In this document: positions 41,058-54,945 of the stretch, in pieces
Position numbering within the stretch: the first letter of the stretch is position 1
How the letters are laid out: every line of letters starts with the position of its first letter
Source of the DNA: Nymphaea colorata
Lineage: Eukaryota > Streptophyta > Magnoliopsida > Nymphaeales > Nymphaeaceae
Direction of reading: 5' to 3'
Length of the DNA: 64,000 nucleotides
Assembly: GCF_008831285.2 (NCBI RefSeq)
Contig: NC_045145.1
Coordinates: 21,450,802 to 21,514,801, forward strand
Translations under genes and position numbers: made by a program
The notes under the pieces: generated by a model
Seen by the model: only the letters and a program-made list of their open reading frames with translations
Told to the model about the DNA's origin: nothing
Database searches by the model: none

Positions 41058-44000
41058 AACTCGTTGATCTTGACAAGTTCACAGTGACATATCTGGAATA
41101 TGGATTCCTGCGCCTCTTAGTTCCTTGCTCAGTAATATTTCAAACATTGAATATTGTTGTAATTAGGCAATTATGTGTGCTTTCTTTGAAGTTTGAACTC
41201 ATCATAACTATGCTTTGCTGCGATGCCTGAATCAAGTGTGAATTATCAGAACTCTTATAGATTAATATTATTGTTTATGTTGTGGAGAATAGTTAGATTG
41301 GTTGGCCAACGGGTCTTACCCAAAATGTTGTATTTTGGTAAACGAGAGGTACTTAATCGTTGTGTTATTGTGTGCTTGCTGGGATCGTAAACCCGATCTC
41401 ATGACATGATTAACTACTCTACACGCTCTAATCCTCCTGGTTCATTAGAAGTGAAGTCATGCTCACTAAATAATACATGCAATGCTTATTAAAAATAAAA
41501 CGTTTGAAATCTTTTCAAAGTTGGTGCTGATCACCTTACACATGTTGCACAATATTTTGCACGTTCCATAAATATTATACATTGACGTGTAAACATATAC
41601 AAATTTATTAGATATGGAAATTGATCAGATTCTTTAATTAGATCATGAGTTGAATTCCAATCCTTTGAAAATCCACGGATCCAGATAAACCAAACCAATA
41701 ATTAGTGAGTTTGTATGTTTTGCAAAATGGACAAGCCATTCTTACATTACTCAATCTTATCACACTGAACTTTACTAGATTTTGTTGATAATGCAAAACT
41801 CTAACACAATATTTCCGATTCAGAGAAATTAACATCTGTCACTAAATATTTAAAGGTCGTGGCTAAATGCACCATAAACCATAAACCGTTGTTAAAAACA
41901 CCATGCACCGTCGCTATGTCATGAACCATTGCCTCATCATATTTTTGGCCTCGAACTTTCCTCGGGCAACGGCACTTCGTGAACTTGATCTTTCAGCTTC
42001 TTAATTTGTTTATTCGATTTTTTATATTTATCATGGAATTTACTATATGTAAAAAGATATGACGCAATTGGATCTAGGACAGAGGACACATAAATAGTTG
42101 GTTATAAATTAAAAATTATTTTTAAGATAATTTTTTGTGAAATATATCGGTTGTATTAGCTAACACAATTTTAGCACGGGAACCAAAATTAGAAATTTCA
42201 GCCACTTTCAGGTTAGTGGCCAGAGGATTTTATTTGGCGAAAAAACTTTGAATGTATATATATGTGGGTATGCGCTTGTGTATGTTATAACCTGCACTTG
42301 TTCCCCTTTCTTTTATCTGGTCTCTTCCCAATTCTTTATCTGGTTTTTGCAGGATTAACAATAGATATTATCTTCTTACCAGTCCAAACGTGGGATGGTC
42401 TTAGTCATTTCTTGATATATACTCCTCCACCTTATTCAATGACCACGGATCTGAGGAAAAGGAAGTTCCAGTAACCTTCTCTAAAATGGTGGATATGATA
42501 TAATAATTGGAGTTCGACCTCCATTATCGTCCTCACTATCTCCCAATCTGTCTCTTTTCAATTGCTTGTAATAGGATCAAAGGTTATATGCTATTCTCAA
42601 AAGAAAAAAAGATTAAAGACAACTGAACATAGGACCAAGGACATTCTCGTGCAGAACATAATGTAAAGCAGAGCTTTAAAAAAGAAAAAAAAACAAACAA
42701 ACCGACAAAGATTCTGATTCCATGTTAAAATTAGAAATTTTAGGTTCTCATACATTCACGCGGACCTTGATTTCCTTTAGATATAACTTGATACAAAGAT
42801 ATCAACATAATATCATGGGACTGGATATCAGTTATACGCAGAAACATGTTGCAACATATTTTTCACAAGCCAAAGACTAACTAGAAATTAATGGTGCATA
42901 TTATTATTGGTCGTATGCCTATGGATTCTTCATGGGTAACTGTCCATTCTGAGATTTTGAGAACAGGAAATTAATCTGATTGTCAATAAGTTGATTGTCA
43001 TTTTTAAGGAAGAAATGAACATTTTCCCAGTCTGCCCTTCCCACTATCTTTGTCAATGTTGTTGGATGCCGGATAATTGTTGCACGGCTAAAATTTTCAA
43101 AAATTCATCAGTAAAAGATCACAGAATGTGTACTCTCTCCCTTCGTTGTCTCCCACTCTCCAGCTTTCAATCCCTCTATAGCTCCTGCTCCTTCACTCTC
43201 CCTCCCTTTTTATCCCTCCCATTTTGCCACTAATATCACCCTTGCTCTGCAAGCATCGATGGATCCGGATCCAATGGAACCATCCACCTCACAAGGAAGT
43301 CCCTTGACCTTTTTCTATATCTTTTACTACTCCTTTTTTCTATTAATATTCATTTGTCTCTTTTTATAATATCTAGCATCTACATTTACAACCTCTACAA
43401 TAGAGTGTGCGGGAAGGAAAGAGGGCACAAAGGAGAGCAAGGGAGGAAGAAATCAAGGGCATCCAACGCAGGACCATCTTCTCTCTCGATCGGCCATGAG
43501 AAAGGGAGATACAGAGGTTCGGAGATGGAGAACGGAGAGGGAGAGTGGGAGAGACGATGAAAAAGTCGCGAAACTGTGGGAGAGAGGAGGAAAGCGATGG
43601 TTGGGGATGGTGGGAATGAAAGAACTAGAGAGAACTGAACAGTTGCCATTATCCAAATCAATCAAGCATAAATGAAGCCATGACCAGATCGATTTTGTCA
43701 TTGATATTGAGAAGATCGATACTGTCACGGCTTCATTCATGCTACTGCCTCGGCCCTTCGGTTAACAGCAACCGTTGTCAAGATTAAATGGCTCGATTGT
43801 AGTTTTTCTCTTACACGCTCTCCAAAATATGTTCCGCACATAGTAACTATTTACAAACACACTAACATGTTGACATTAATTTTTGTGGTAATCTTTTAGC
43901 CCATATTTTAATTGTGAGACACCCGTATCTCACCTATTTCTATCCGGAATTTGCAGCTATAATTCCGTAGAGGTGGTCTTCCTAAATATCAGTTCATTCT

Positions 44001-44594
44001 AACAAGTCAACTTACGTACACAGAAGGCGCAAACCTCAAGCATAAATCTGACCAGGAATGCCTGTGAAGCATATAATTATGAACAAAAAGAGCAAGGGTG
44101 AGACTCTGCAAAGGGAACATATATACATGTATCAAATTTTTATTTGGTTGCATACTAATTACAGCCAAATTTAAGACACATGACAAGTGACAGAAGGCTT
44201 CATCAGTCCAGTACCTACACTCTGCCATGCAGCAAGCCTTCAGCTGTACCCTATGAAATTCTAAAAGATGTACTAGCTATGGAGTTACATGCCATCTCAC
44301 ATGCTCAGGACAGTTCTTCAAAGCCAGCTTCTGCAGACTGATGCGAAAGAAGCCATGAAAACCTCTTTTGAGACAAACGTAACACAAGCATCATGGCGAT
44401 CAGGGGAAAAACTTTTCTTGACGCACTATGTGAAGCACAACCATAACAAGCACGCATGAAAAAAGATTGACTAGCTGGTGGAATTGCACCGGAAATCTTC
44501 CAAGCTTCCTGAAAATTTAGAAATCCACTTGCACGATAATGCAGAGCCATGATACTGTAGCACATGGAATATGATTATCCAGAAGACCGCTTTT
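41058..44594. other. Intergenic between SAG101-like D and USE1
   Basis: AT-rich DNA with a dispersed repeat (42052-42254), a purine-rich stretch around 43390-43640 and, on the right, the 3' flank of USE1. At 43258 an ATG opens MDPDPMEPSTSQGSPLTFF, which stops after about 36 codons. It might be an isolated exon or transposon relic, but I cannot assign it. Confidence 0.5.
42052..42254 (+). repeat. Dispersed 200-bp repeat, copy 1
   Basis: It is almost identical to 58406-58607, with only a handful of differences over about 200 bp. Both start aaaaagatatgacgcaattg and end tttggcgaaaaaactt. The high identity between sites 16 kb apart points to recent spread or gene conversion. Confidence 0.9.
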
Positions 44595-47500
44595 TCAAGT
44601 AACACGAATAAGAAGCACAACCATGACAAACACGCAACTCATGACAAAGATCAAGAGCCATGTGAAGCATGTAGTGTTGAAGCTCCGTGAGTAGACTTCC
44701 ATTGCACGCGTATTGGCATGGCCAGTGCTCGCTAGACTATGCTCCACAGCTTTCTCAGTAGAATCAAGTATCTGAAGGGCAAAAAGATGCATTAGGAGCT
44801 TGCACTCCGTAAGAAATTTTTTGTATATCCTAATACCTTTTAGAGCAAGTAAATGGGCTTAGGATATGGATAATTATGCTCTTAGCCCTTTTATTCCAAA
44901 CCAACTATATACTTTACTCTGGATCCTATAAAAGTAACCGAGAATTATGGCAGGTGAAAAACAATTTATGAAGCCAAACGAGGCTCAAGTTGTCTTCTTT
45001 TGTTTGGAAAAAATGCTAATGAAAAGGAAAACCACAGTTTCAAAAAATCCTGATATATATCCAACAGAACAAGCAAATGGGTTCAGGAAGTGGATAATTA
45101 CGTTCTTAGCCCTCTTGTTCCAAACCAACTATATATTTTACTCTGGATCCTCCAAAACCAAGAATTATGGCAGGTGAAGAACAATTTATGAGGCCAAATA
45201 GAGATGCAAGTTGCCTTATTTTGTTTGGAAAAAATGCTCATGAAAAGAAAAGGAAGTAAAAAAAAATGCTCATAAGTTGCTTTATTACATGCAAGTCGAC
45301 TGATAGGTCACAAGCTTGTTGGAACACCATAATACCCACAATGTGGAGAACTCAATCATCAGGTTGATGACTGCATGCTTGCCATTGGCTTTTCATTCTT
45401 TCTTTCTTTTTGATGGTCAAGCTAGTTAGTAGATGTCCCGAATGGACTTTAAGCCTATGATCCCTTGGTTAAAAAATTAATAGCATGACCTTAGCTCAAG
45501 CAACCATCTTTCCGGATCAGTCATGTGCTTGCTACAAACATTAAATGATGCTGAAAATTGTGAAAGCAGCTGATAGTTCAAAACCAGCTTTCAGCCACGA
45601 AATGCTTTTGACACCAAAATTGGCTGGTTGATACCAAAAAAAGTCTAAAAACTCCAGAACCTATCTGATGTTTGCAAAGCAGAAGCAAGTAACTGAACTT
45701 AGATTATAATACCTTCTCAGTCTCCTTCACCGATTGACTCATCAACAGGCTGCTCTCCTTTAGCTGCCGTGCTAGGACAACCATTTCATCTGTGAGGTCC
45801 TCCTGTAGTTTCCTATTATACCAGCATAGGAAATCAGTGGATTGCTTTGAGAACTCTACATCACTGAAATATATTCCAACACACAGAACAGCAAATAGAA
45901 AATATAGCCCCATACTTCATCGGGTGGCTACTAATCCAAGGTGAATACACAGGTGGAATTCCAGACCACATGGCTTATCATGCATCTTGATCATGAAAGA
46001 GTATGGCACTCCCTTTACATTATTTGAACAGTTATTTTTATCAAATCCTTTTTTAACAATGGAAGCAAAATAAGATAATAAGTTCCATTGAAGGATATAG
46101 AAATTTACATCATCTCAGAGATAATTGGACCGATACATCATCTCATGAACACAAATTATGTATCCAAATTTGATATCTAAATATTTTTGAGCAGTTGAAA
46201 ATGTTATCTTCTTTTTCCTTTTATTTTGGTTTAAAAGCTGAGAGAAAATCCACCTCTGATTTCTGCAGATCAAACAGAAGGAATGCACCGGCTAACTATC
46301 ATTATACAATGCTATTCAATCCTTCGCCTGTAATAGGCCAACTGTTATATCTGTGATGCTGAGCATTTCTTCCAACCTAAGAAAAAATGGTTTTATTTTT
46401 TCAAATAATTATGTAAAAATGCTTAAGCAAATCAATCATGTATATAATAAAGCCCTGCCTCTCATCATCCAAATTGCAGAAGCAATCCTTCAACACTAGC
46501 ACCCAGGTAAAATGGTAACAAACGTCGCAGAACACCATGATGGGAGGCCATGCCATGAGCTATTTGCTCCCAAATTTATATATGAAACAAGAAAATGCAT
46601 TACATTTACATGGCCAAGAGTGTGGCAGTCCAAGTCAGTTTCAGGTTTGAGTGAAGTGGCATTTAATCACCTGAGCACCCTATGAACCACTACAGTCTAA
46701 ATGGAAGACTCCCAAAAGATGAGATTGCTGAATTCAATTGTGTGAAGTTGGCATAAAACTTGCTATATTATGAGTTTAGCTAGACTTTGCTTTGACAAAA
46801 TGATATTCTTTAGGAAAATTCAAGAGATGAATTTGTGGAAACAAATCCATGTAACATTTTGCCTTTGTTTGCAGAAAACAAAGTGGTTTGCAAATTACAA
46901 AACAAGCAGGCAATGAAACATTCCAAACTTAAAAGGAAAACTTATGGTTTCTTTTACTAATTCTCAGTGAAGACATTTGACCATCATTCCCATCACAACA
47001 GAAGTAAGAATCGTTTAAGCAAATAAAAATTACCGATGCTTCTCTATGTGCTCCTGAGCAGAACTGTCCAACCTAGCAGAGGAATTGCTGACAGAAACCT
47101 TGGCGTCTCCTTCTGAGTTAGACCTGCATTTAAGTCTTATAGAACTCAGAACTCCATAATGTTTCAACATAATTCAGCACCTACCATACTCACACAAATC
47201 TCCTTCTAAGAGTTTGTGATGAGGGCTTGTTCATTTGACTTGGCTCTGGTCTTGGCAGTGTTTCTTCCGGTTGGATGTCACCTGATTCTTTCAACTCGTG
47301 GACCTCAGCCTGAACTACGTCATTTGGTCTCTGATCAAGGCAAAAAAAAAAAAATGTAAGGGCTATGTTAACATTCCAACATCTTCTCAAGTGAATTCCT
47401 TTTCAGCTATCTCCCGATATGAAATAAACTGCTAGTAACCATTGTTCTGGACCTCAGGTAAACCATCAAAAAACTAAAAATTTAAAAGAATATCCTTGAG

Positions 47501-50500
47501 AAGAATTTCTTGTTCCCAATTTTGATCTTGCTTCTCTCAAGATAATCAAATCCTCTCACTTGGGAAGCAAAATTAATAGTAAAGCAGAACAAAAGTAAGC
47601 AGATTGACAATACAACCCGGGCAGGAGCATGTTCTAAGTAAAGAACCTAACATTGAGTCGAAATTTTGTGAGTGGACTAGAAGATATATCATGCATACCA
47701 TGGAAGCTAATGCAGCTGCAAGTGCTTCAATTCTCTCGGAATATTCATTCAAGTTCACTTTAGAGATACTGCATATTCAAAGCCAGAGAAGATCTTTGAG
47801 AAAGATAAAGGAACAGCTGAAAGATTATTATTTATATGTTGGTGATAAAAACATGAACAGAAAAATGTTGAAAATTTAAGAAACAAGTTGAAACTATGTC
47901 ATGTGAACATGCAGCATACCAGTGGATTTGAGTGCATGTGTGCATGTATGTGCATGTAAAAAGTTATATAAAAATATACAAACTAACAATCTATAGATGG
48001 ATTAAAGTTTGTATATAACAAGTGAAAGCAGGTGGCTAAGCATTGTGCGCTACTAAGCAGAAGGCTACCTCTATGGCCAGATGGTTATTTTTTTATTTTG
48101 TATCACTAAAAATTGTTGCAACAAGTGCATTTTGTTGCTGAAAACCGTAGCCAAGCAATTGGCTGTCGGCCCATCGCAAATGCACTTGCTACAATGATTT
48201 TTAGAGACAAAGAGTAAAAATAATAATAATAATAATAATAACCATTCGACCATGACATTATATATCATGACACTGATTCACCGGCCTCTCTCACACACAT
48301 CTTACTAGGACCAATTTAATTGTTACTTTCAGGTTTCATCTTAACATTCAATTGATCACCTTAAACGTTCAATATCTCAGATATAACCAAGTCAAAAGTG
48401 CGGCATGGTAAAACAAGTACTCATAAAATTCTGCAAATTATTGTAGCATGCTATTATAATTATTCAAAAGAAAAACTCCAACCTGAGTATGCTGCAACTG
48501 CTCAAGCTGGAATTTATGAATTCATAAAGTCATGATACAAAAAATAAGATACTTGATCTGCTTCTCATCATATGTTTTTATTAGGCAAACAACCAGGGTT
48601 AGGCAGAACCCCACTAGATCATGGCAAAACATTTCCCAACCTTGTCATCTAAGCACTTGATGGCTCCTCATATTTAATCACTGCATATCTATGTAACATG
48701 GGTATGCTGGCATACCTGTGTTGGTACGACAGTGTTGAGGCCCACATACCCTGCTTTAGTGGCCATGTTGTGGATCTGGTCTCGAACGGACCCAATTCAA
48801 TACATAAAGTCATAAACTGACAGTAGATCATGTTGACTATGCTTATGATAGGCATATTTGAAGTTGTATTTATCCCTATGGTTAACATAAACAGACTTTG
48901 TGCCTATTTTAATTTTTAATGTAATTGACATATATAAGCATTTACGCCTATTTTGAGTTTTACCATAAAAGCCATAAATGTCATAATCATTTCTAATAGT
49001 CGACTGCATTTAACACCAGGCATATTGATGGTACATACTACATACTGACTTTTGAACCTATTATAAAAGCCTGTCAAAAAACAAAGAAACTAGACTTTTC
49101 AAGAGCTGTAAGACTGTAGCATTAGCATTTTATAACAAGTTCATAATGAACTCAAAGGGTAAATCCACTAGACTGGTGTTTTCCTTCTGAATGCAGGATC
49201 TGCATCCTCAGAACATGGTGTATATGTGTGTGTGCACTCAGCATTGTAATCCCATACCCACACTTTTTAAATTGTCGTGTCCGTACCCGTCATACCGTAC
49301 CTACACTTAGACTCATGTGATTTGGCTACATATGTTCTTAACTTCAACAGGTAAGGGACAATCACAAAAAAATGCTGTTAAAAGAAACTACAAATGACAT
49401 AGTTGATTGTAAATGGTGGAAGCTAGCTGTTTCACGTATCATGTGTATAAGCTTCTTCACTATTTTATTTGAAACGCAACAGTGAGGAAGCTACAAAAGG
49501 AGAGAACTTACGTTTTGGTCTTTTCCCGATTATCTCGTTGGACTTACAACTATGTCAAATTAATTGCCTTAGTTTGTCATACTGGTAAAAAAGATCAAGA
49601 AAAAACAAAATGACATTGCATTAAAATTGTTAAAAACTCTAGTTCACAATAATGCAAAAACAACCCAATGGCCAACACTAGGTCACTGCATTAATTGTTT
49701 TTCAACCGACAAAAGAATGATGTTCTTAAAAGTTGAAACGCTTTTCAGCAATACCAACAAGCAAAATGTTGAACAACATGTTATGAGTTTAAACTCCATC
49801 AAGAATATAGTTATTAAAGATTTAATACGAAAGGTTAGATACTCAATCCACTTCTCATCATATTTTTTATTAGACAGGCAACCAAGGTCAAGCAGAACTC
49901 CACTAGATTAAGCCTAGGCATTGGGCCGGCCTGGCCGATAACGAGTCGGCCCGGGCCGACCCAACATCCAAAAACCGGGCCCGGCCTGATTAAATTCAAA
50001 AATATATTTTTAATATAAAATAATATATAAATATAATTAATTAAAATATAATATAATATAATAGTATAAATATATATATATTAATAAAAAATTAAAAAAA
50101 AATATCGGACCCACTCGGGCCGGCCCGATAACGAGTTGGGCCGGCTCGATAACGAGTTGGGCCGGTCCGGGTCCCTTTTTCCTAGGCCCCGGGCCCAAGT
50201 CGGGCCGGATACCCGGCGCAGGCCTGGCCCGGTGCCCAGCCTTACACTAGATCGTGACAAAAGCATTGCTGACATTGATCTGTTGACCTTCTTCAACTTG
50301 GAAGTCCCAATCTTGTGATCTAAGCTTTTGTTGGCTCTTCATATTTTACCACTGCATAAGTTCACCGGTTCAACAGGTAGGGGCAGTCATGAAAATGCTG
50401 TTAAAGATAACTACTAATTACATAGGTGTCCTCTTAGTGGAAGACAGTAGTTTCAGGTTATTTGTATAAACTTGTTCATTATTTTATTTGAAATGACAAA

Positions 50501-53500
50501 GGTATAATCTACAATAGGACAGAACGTATGTTTTGGTCTTTCCACAAGTATCTTGTTGCACTTTCAAGTTTTCAACCATATCAATTCAGTTATCTTAGAC
50601 ATCAAAATGGTAGGCAAACTCAAGAAAGATCAAATAAGATTGCTCCAAATCATTGGTTTTTCTAGTTCATATTGCAGGAACAATCTAATTGCCATCACTG
50701 CATTAATATTTGTTTGGATGTCACATAGGTACGGGTACGGGTACGGGTACGGGTGTCGGTGCTGGTACGGGTACGGACTATTTTTAAAAAACTTGGGTAC
50801 CGGGGTACGGCCTTACACACAAAATTTCAAATAAGATAACATATTCACACCTAGCAAAAGAGCTACAATGCAGAACCAATAGAAAAATGGATCATTCCAA
50901 ATAGAAGAACCCTCTCACGAAATGATATATCACACCAATAACTAGGGAAGACTCAAAGATGATAAATCTCCAAAAGGAAACTCAAACCGGTTGTCGAACA
51001 CATTTATCAAGTATCAACACATTGAATAATTCCAAAGCTAGAACCAAACATCAATAATAGACACAAAAACAAAAACAATAATCGAAAATAGAAAATAGAA
51101 ACTAAAACCATAATGAGGAACAAAGGGAACAGAAAAAACAGACGTCTGCTGTCGCTCGTCGTCGCTGGCTGCAAAGTCTGGGGCGGAACCAAACATCGAT
51201 AATACACACAAAAACAAAAACTAGAACCAAAAATAGAAAATAGAAACTAAAACCATAATGAGGAACAAAGGTAACAAAAAAGACAAACGCAAGATCGCTG
51301 TTTGTCGTCACCGGCAGCAAAGGCAGGGGTGGAGCAGATGAAAATGAAAAGAAAAAGGACAAAAACAACAAAATACCGTGACCGTTTGCCTCCTGCCGTC
51401 GCTGATCGCCGTCTACCGTCGCTTGGTGAGAAGAGAACAGAGAAACCCTTAAACGAAAACATGTTTTAAGGGTTTCAAAGTTTCGTTTTTTTAACGTTAA
51501 AATGGTTTTAAACTATAAAATCTAATAATCGTTAAAAATTTAAAAATGACACATTTGGACTTGGTCAAAGTTGACCATGCCCAAAAAAGGTCAAAAATGA
51601 CCTTCGGTGTACGGTCAACGCAGCACCTTAGGCGTACTGAGTGGCGTACCCATACCGGTACCATACGGGGTCGTACCGGTACCATACGGGTACTCCGTGT
51701 GACTTAGGGACGGACCCAAAACAAATGATGTTCTTGAAAGCTTAAACCTGTTTTATCAATACCAACAAGCGAAATAGTGCCAACAAAAATTTTTAAGGTG
51801 AAACTCCAACAAGATTGTCATTTATCATCACAAGACAACCACAAGCAAACTTATTCAAATCATACATTTATGGTATTCACGAAAAACATGCATAACAATC
51901 ATCAGCTACATTCCCATGGGTAGCATTTAGAACTTGAAAAAAAAAAAAAAAAAAGAACTGACTAGAAACCTTCATATGCACTCCTTTTGCCTATCCTCAT
52001 ATAAAGATGCATGTAATATTGCACAAGAATGTCATTAAACCACAGCCAGCAACGTGGCCAACCTTCTAAAAGCACCATTGACATCATTTCAAGCCAGCTA
52101 ATATTGGTGACAAAATATCAAAATAGTATTAAATCTAGCCAAGAACTAAAATACGATGTCATTTATCCAGAGATACATCCTCAAATCCTTCCTGATGTTT
52201 TCATAAATCTCCCTTTCAGGTCCTTAAATGTGGAATTTTTTTCCCTTTCTGTTTATCCAATATTTTATGGAACTTTCTATTTGCTCTTAATATCTTTGGA
52301 AAAAATACTATAAAACTATCATCTCATAACTAGGTTCATTGATCTATTGTTTCAAGTTTTAACACTTCCAAGATCTTTGTTAGAAAAGCCATGCTTTGAA
52401 AAGCTACCACGGAAAACCTCACCAAAACTTTGCATAAGTATACTATAATTGTAAATTTTTAGTGAAGAAAAGCTTCTGCATGCTAATATGCTTTAAAATT
52501 TGGTTTTAGACTGGAATGTTTCACCAGATGTCAATAACAAATGTTTAGTGAAAAGACACAAAAAGAAGAAAATCAATTATTTTAACAATTTTAGTATAGC
52601 ATTCAAGTAAATAAAGTCATCAAAAAAAGTTCCAAAATCCAAAATAAGAAATTTTAGAAAAAATTCAGCACCTTTAAATGCAATCATGGCCACAGTAGGT
52701 TTTACAAACCAATTTTATTTTTCTAAAAATGGAAATCATGCTAAGCAATGCCATCAACCAATAGGAAATAAAATTGAGAAAGTGAACATTAAACAAACCT
52801 TGGTAAGCCATCTGATGCACTATCTTTCTTCAACTGTTCTAATAGTTCCCTTGAAGTAGCAACATACTGCAAGAACAAATGAAAAAGTGCACAAGAAAGA
52901 AAGTCACAAACACATGCATTGGCCATCATCCATGAAGAGACCAAGTACTCTGTATCAGATAAAGATGCTGCCAATGCTGAAAACTCGGAAGCATCTCATG
53001 TAAATAAAAGCATTAGACCTCAGCATTGCACCGTGAAGTAATCCTGACTTTTAATAATCCAAACAAATCATTTATGTAAACTAAAAAACTAGGTTTTTTT
53101 TTATTTTGGAGACGACCGGGGGCACAGATATTTTTTATGACCCTTGCAGCCATGCAACCAAAAACAAGTGCAAACATTCCCACCTTGTTGCCTTAAGAAT
53201 TGCCCGCTTTAGGATAAAAAGGGCTAAGGCCTAAGAACTAACATGGGAAATGAGACACCTAATATGTTCTCCAAGCCAATATGAGTCCCTACAGGTGCCC
53301 CAACCGTGTGCTACTTTTGACTATTGACAGCAGCAGTTTAGCTCAAAAAAATTGCAATAACTAAAGGAAATAGAAGATTTAGTAAGGAAAGTAATGATAA
53401 GAAATAGAAAGCATATGGAGGGAAACAATGACAGATACAAATGCTGTCACCCTTTGTCACATGAGAACAGAGTAAGGGATGCAGTTATTGGGCTCTTAAT

Positions 53501-54085
53501 CTGTCCCTCTATTTATATATGTGTGTGTGTGTAGCAGTCACCATTTAACATGCAGTAAATGTTCACCATGATCGATATCAGAATGCTTTACCCAATCAAC
53601 TTCTAGTTTTTAATAGTGAACCTTAACTGAAACAAACCAAGCCTCAACAAACAATGAAGCATCAACCTGATTATTGTAAAGTTTAGTTCTCTCATTGGCA
53701 CAAGCAATTGTTGCCCACGTCACAGGGATATATGGTTGAAAGTTGAAGCTGCAGCAATAGGAGCATTTTTATCAAGTGTCCAATATAACCTTTTAAAAGG
53801 GCATACAATGGGTGTCAGAATGGAGTATCCCACTGATGGAGATTATTTGAATATCATCAAGTTAGCTGGATAAAGAGATTGACATCATAACAATATTTAA
53901 AGTTCAACAAAATATGAGCAAAAGACAAATCACAACGATGAACACATGAAAAAGATCAATCAAGATCAGATGGGGGAACGAGGCTACAAGAAAAAACTTA
54001 CATGCACAAGTTTTGATGGATTCTGCTGATTAGGAGCAAAATAAAGCAACCTCCTCAGATTTATTTCTGTTTTATTTAGTCCCAT
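44595..54085 (-). CDS. USE1: USE1-type SNARE, ER-Golgi vesicle fusion
   Basis: Seven coding exons join in frame: 54085-54002, 52866-52799, 47768-47699, 47330-47194, 47123-47034, 45812-45713 and 44771-44595, giving 241 aa. Each junction has GT and AG, and the phases agree. The protein starts [18 protein letters not shown] and [12 protein letters not shown], the conserved N-terminus of plant Use1 homologues. It continues with [20 protein letters not shown], a variable Pro/Glu-rich linker, and RRRFV. The SNARE-like helix follows ([40 protein letters not shown]). It ends in a C-terminal transmembrane anchor ([20 protein letters not shown]) with only a few residues after it, as in tail-anchored SNAREs. 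Use1 acts in retrograde Golgi-to-ER fusion. No defect is seen. The introns between exons 1-2, 2-3 and 5-6 are long and repeat-laden (intron 2 is 5 kb). Confidence 0.93.
44824..45255. repeat. Tandem pair of about 200 bp in the last USE1 intron
   Basis: Copies at about 44824-45030 and 45055-45255 share ttccaaaccaactatata, ttactctggatcct, gaattatggcaggtgaa and ttttgtttggaaaaaatgct in the same order. The unit is non-coding. Confidence 0.85.
48085..48225. mobile_element. Small MITE in USE1 intron 2
   Basis: The sequence is a near-palindrome. The left arm ttttgtatcactaaaaattg with gcaacaagtgcatttt pairs with the right arm aaatgcacttgctacaat and gatttttagagacaaagag. The same arm motif (gtcgctaaaaa type) appears in 58294-58408 and, degraded, in 57745-57870. 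Confidence 0.7.
49909..50244. mobile_element. GC-rich-ended MITE, hAT-like, with perfect 8-bp target duplication
   Basis: The ends are TAAGCCTAGGCATTGGGCC and, inverted, TAAGGCTGGGCACCGGGCC. Perfect copies of CACTAGAT flank it at 49901-49908 and 50245-50252. The duplicated intron block at 48612-48619 shows the uninterrupted site once. The core is AT-rich and non-coding. An 8-bp target duplication with short inverted ends fits the hAT superfamily. Confidence 0.85.
50720..51703. mobile_element. GTCACA-ended element rich in TACGGG repeats
   Basis: The left end reads gtcacataggtacgggtacg. The right end, inverted, reads gtcacacggagtacccgtat, giving imperfect inverted ends. A run of (tacggg) units lies at 50728-50755. 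Inside are tandem units of about 145 bp (51046-51340). The element interrupts the second R2 block of USE1 intron 2. No transposase was found, and no clear target duplication. Confidence 0.55.
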
Positions 54086-54653
54086 TGTTAAACCTGAAAG
54101 TGGTGAACATGTGATCATAAGAACCATGGGATTATGAGTTTTCCACTAATTAAGTTAAATATACGACAGGCATAAATTCACAAAGACTAACAACATTTTT
54201 TAGCTAAGACTGATTCGACAACACCTCCTTGTACATGAATATCACATAAGCTGTTATATGTTTCTGGAGCATAATAAAACAAAGTTTCTCAACTTATTAG
54301 TCTTATTTGGCAGCTTGTTTGATTCTGCAAACACCACCTCTGTAAGTTTCTTTACAATAATTGCATATCAAGTTTCCCCTTTTCTCTTTATCGTGAGGAT
54401 CTTCTTCAACACAATGTTCCCATGCTGGATCCTGTCGTGGCATTTTTTCTCAAACCTAAACAATGTGTTACAAATACAATTCAATAAGCATCCAATGAGT
54501 TCAATTACATGTATAAAAAGTCACAAAATACTAAGCATACCCAAATATTAACAACACATAATGTAACAAATATTAACACCAATTGAAAATTTTGAATTAT
54601 TAACAAGTAACAACGTATTACAAATTTCGTGCACAACTAATGAAGAAGACAAG

Positions 54654-54793
54654 AAAAAGGTTAGACAGCAAAATGAAACTATAATTAGCACAAAAAATTA
54701 ATCAAGAAAATACAACGGACCCCAAATCCAACTTGTAGACCAATAACCAACATCACTTTGTGGGTAGCTATGTTTCAAGTTCCAATTGACTGA

Positions 54794-54838
<45 letters not shown>

Positions 54839-54945
54839 CGTTGACAACTTGACACCACTCCCTTTTAAAAAGGTTAGGCAGCAAAATGAAACTATAATTA
54901 GCACAAAAAATTAATCAAGAAAATACAACGGACCCCAAATCCAAC
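54654..54945. repeat. 79-bp direct repeats flanking a TG microsatellite
   Basis: Copies 54654-54732 and 54867-54945 are nearly identical (aaaaaggttagacagcaaaa versus aaaaaggttaggcagcaaaa). The 134 bp between them hold (TG)n at 54801-54835. Confidence 0.9.

Larger units (their letters stand above)
48545..51840. repeat. Segmental duplications within USE1 intron 2
   Basis: Two kinds of block recur. Block R1 is at about 48545-48690 and at 49835-49908 plus 50245-50360 (cttctcatcatat, gcagaac, cactagat, ctcatattt). Block R2 is at about 49335-49830 and at 50365-50719 plus 51704-51840 (ttcaacaggta, actattttatttgaaa, cttacgttttggtctt or gtatgttttggtctt). In the second R1 a MITE has inserted, and in the second R2 a GTCACA-ended element. 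The order R1-R2 repeats, which points to an old tandem duplication of over 1 kb. Confidence 0.7.

Noticed and set aside
51007-51462. Overlapping Phe/Leu-rich frames on the minus strand
   Set aside because: They are produced by the 145-bp tandem repeats inside the GTCACA-ended element and are not conserved as protein.
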